This document shows positions 63,289 through 64,000 of a stretch of 64,000 bases of DNA, piece by piece. The notes beneath the pieces are model-generated. The model worked only from the letters and a program-made list of their open reading frames with translations. It had not been told where the DNA came from and searched no databases. Source of the stretch: Candidatus Mediterraneibacter intestinipullorum (GTDB taxonomy: Bacteria > Bacillota > Clostridia > Lachnospirales > Lachnospiraceae). Position 1 is the first letter of the stretch. Each line of letters starts with the position of its first letter. Position numbers and translations under genes: made by a program. The stretch covers positions 18,869 through 82,868 of the forward strand of contig DWYM01000019.1 of NCBI GenBank assembly GCA_019118665.1, written 5' to 3'.

Positions 63289-63296
63289 AATGTGAA

Positions 63297-63345
63297 AAAG
63301 ATCACCGGACAAGTAAGTTATTGCCCGGTGATCTTTCTTAATCTC
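63297..63345 (+). terminator. Terminator after the ACT-domain gene
   Basis: A 12-bp stem AAAGATCACCGG / CCGGTGATCTTT (63297-63308 and 63325-63336), followed by CTTAATCTC. Confidence 0.85.
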
Positions 63346-63428
63346 ATTTCTCTGTATTGCTTTTTAATAATAAATCAAGTCTGTTTTCAGGTCTGTTTAT
63401 ATATTAAAAGGTACATTAAAAAATCTGA

Positions 63429-63626
63429 TTAAAGTTTTACTACATTCGTTGCCTGCGGCCCCTTAGCGCCTTCTGTCACTTCAAATTCAACAGCCTGGCC
63501 TTCCTCCAGAGTCTTGAATCCATCCATTACAAGTCCCGAATAGTGAACGAAGATATCGTTTCCCTCTGAATCAGAGATGAATCCATAACCTTTCTGGTTG
63601 TTAAACCATTTCACTGTACCTGTCAT
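63429..63626 (-). CDS. Cold-shock protein, CspA family
   Basis: A 65-residue OB-fold nucleic-acid chaperone. [32 protein letters not shown] contains RNP1 (KGYGFI) and RNP2 (DIFVHY). GGAGGG precedes the ATG at 63626. The gene has its own promoter at 63697-63725 and a leader of about 64 bp, short for a temperature-sensing cspA leader. Confidence 0.95.
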   Translation of the reverse strand: MTGTVKWFNNQKGYGFISDSEGNDIFVHYSGLVMDGFKTLEEGQAVEFEVTEGAKGPQATNVVKL

Positions 63627-63696
63627 TGTGTTGCCCTCCATTAAGAAAAAATAAATAAGTTTCTGTACTGATCCTGAAGAGGAACAATACTGGCTC

Positions 63697-63725
63697 AGTG
63701 TAGCATGTTTACCAATAAAAGTCAA
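63697..63725 (-). promoter_or_regulatory. Promoter of the cold-shock gene
   Basis: On the minus strand, TTGACT (63720-63725) and TACACT (63697-63702) with a 17-bp spacer. Confidence 0.75.
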
Positions 63726-63791
63726 CGGATTTCTGCACAGTTCCATAAATATATACAAAAAATGCCGGATGCCTGTATTTGCAGCGCCGGT

Positions 63792-63881
63792 CAACTAAAA
63801 TGGGGACAGAATATATGGGAAATGGGGCTGTGCTGTCATCGCGCAACTAAATGCGGTTTCTCATTGAAACATGTAGGTTTG
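63792..63881. mobile_element. Terminal region of an insertion sequence
   Basis: Immediately outside the transposase stop, ACTAAAATGGGGACAG and a related AACTAAATGCGG stretch are likely the element's end and its inner repeat. The boundary is uncertain because the other end lies outside the window. Confidence 0.4.
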
Positions 63882-64000
63882 TCAAACATATGTTACACCA
63901 TGCTGAATAAATTCCTTCAATACAGTCTGTGGGGATTTCCAGCCCAAAGGTCTCATAGGAAACAGGTTATAGTCCCTGCTGTTATAGACCTGGAGCTGCC
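63882..64000 (-). CDS. C-terminal end of an integrase-type (DDE) transposase, partial
   Basis: The minus strand is open from the window edge to TGA at 63882-63884 and reads QLQVYNSRDYNLFPMRPLGWKSPQTVLKEFIQ and on to HGVTYV. The segment YNxxxPxxPLGWKSPxxVL is the typical C-terminus of IS3/IS481-like rve transposases that make the last contacts with DNA. Only 39 residues are inside the window. Family assignment within the group is not possible. Confidence 0.75.
   Translation of the reverse strand, partial: QLQVYNSRDYNLFPMRPLGWKSPQTVLKEFIQHGVTYV

Noticed and set aside
1-64000. tRNA, rRNA or CRISPR array
   Set aside because: No cloverleaf with CCA end, no rRNA blocks, and no short regular repeats with spacers were noticed on reading either strand; small unstructured RNAs cannot be excluded.

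Overview
The window is a chromosomal stretch from a spore-forming, low-GC-type but fairly GC-balanced Clostridia, most likely a Lachnospiraceae gut anaerobe. This rests on sigma-G, DUF3793 next to flavodoxin, the DUF5717/DUF5716 pair, a FprA-type flavodiiron protein, a BceRSAB detoxification module, LuxS and strong AGGAGG ribosome sites. Species cannot be named from the sequence alone. No rRNA, tRNA or CRISPR array was seen.

Layout. 1-3.2 kb: tail of a truncated gene, a small P-loop protein, DUF3793 + flavodoxin, and a ZIP metal transporter behind a Fur-like operator. 3.2-3.65 kb: a large palindromic MITE-like element. 3.6-5.5 kb (minus): padR-DUF1700-DUF4097. 5.6-10.2 kb: Bce-type two-component system and ABC transporter; the response regulator has a damaged N-terminus. 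10.4-15.0 kb: MoxR-DUF58-transglutaminase-GNAT. 15.1-20.5 kb: DUF5717, DUF5716 (Hsp70/actin-like look) and a third helical-repeat protein, an operon of unknown function. 20.5-26.0 kb: polar amino acid ABC transporter, purF and purB. 26.1-31.6 kb: LRR-like surface protein, degenerate sirtuin, gltX, UvrD-type helicase, DUF1292. 31.7-36.3 kb: orphan sugar-type binding lipoprotein, a GH13-like protein without its catalytic residues, DUF5662, luxS and a histidine phosphatase. 36.3-39.4 kb: copper operon, csoR and copA, with a CopZ-like domain fused to CopA behind an internal ribosome site. 39.5-44.6 kb: BMP-type nucleoside ABC importer. 44.7-54.2 kb: beta-CASP nuclease, sigG, HAD phosphatase, pth, mfd and a foldase-like lipoprotein. 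54.2-60.3 kb: an AT-richer island with a 40-residue ORF, a tandem duplication of a DUF6273-like lipoprotein, and a very large VWA surface protein broken by two frameshifts. 60.4-64 kb: cytidylate-kinase-like protein, flavodiiron protein, Spx/ArsC protein, ACT protein, cold-shock protein, and the C-terminal end of an integrase-type transposase cut by the window edge.

The best candidates for something undescribed are the DUF5717/DUF5716/helical-repeat operon, the 447-bp palindromic element, the CopA-CopZ fusion with an internal translation start, the two pseudoenzymes (sirtuin-like and GH13-like), and the island carrying the duplicated lipoprotein and the broken VWA adhesin. All functional statements are made by reading motifs; no database search was run.
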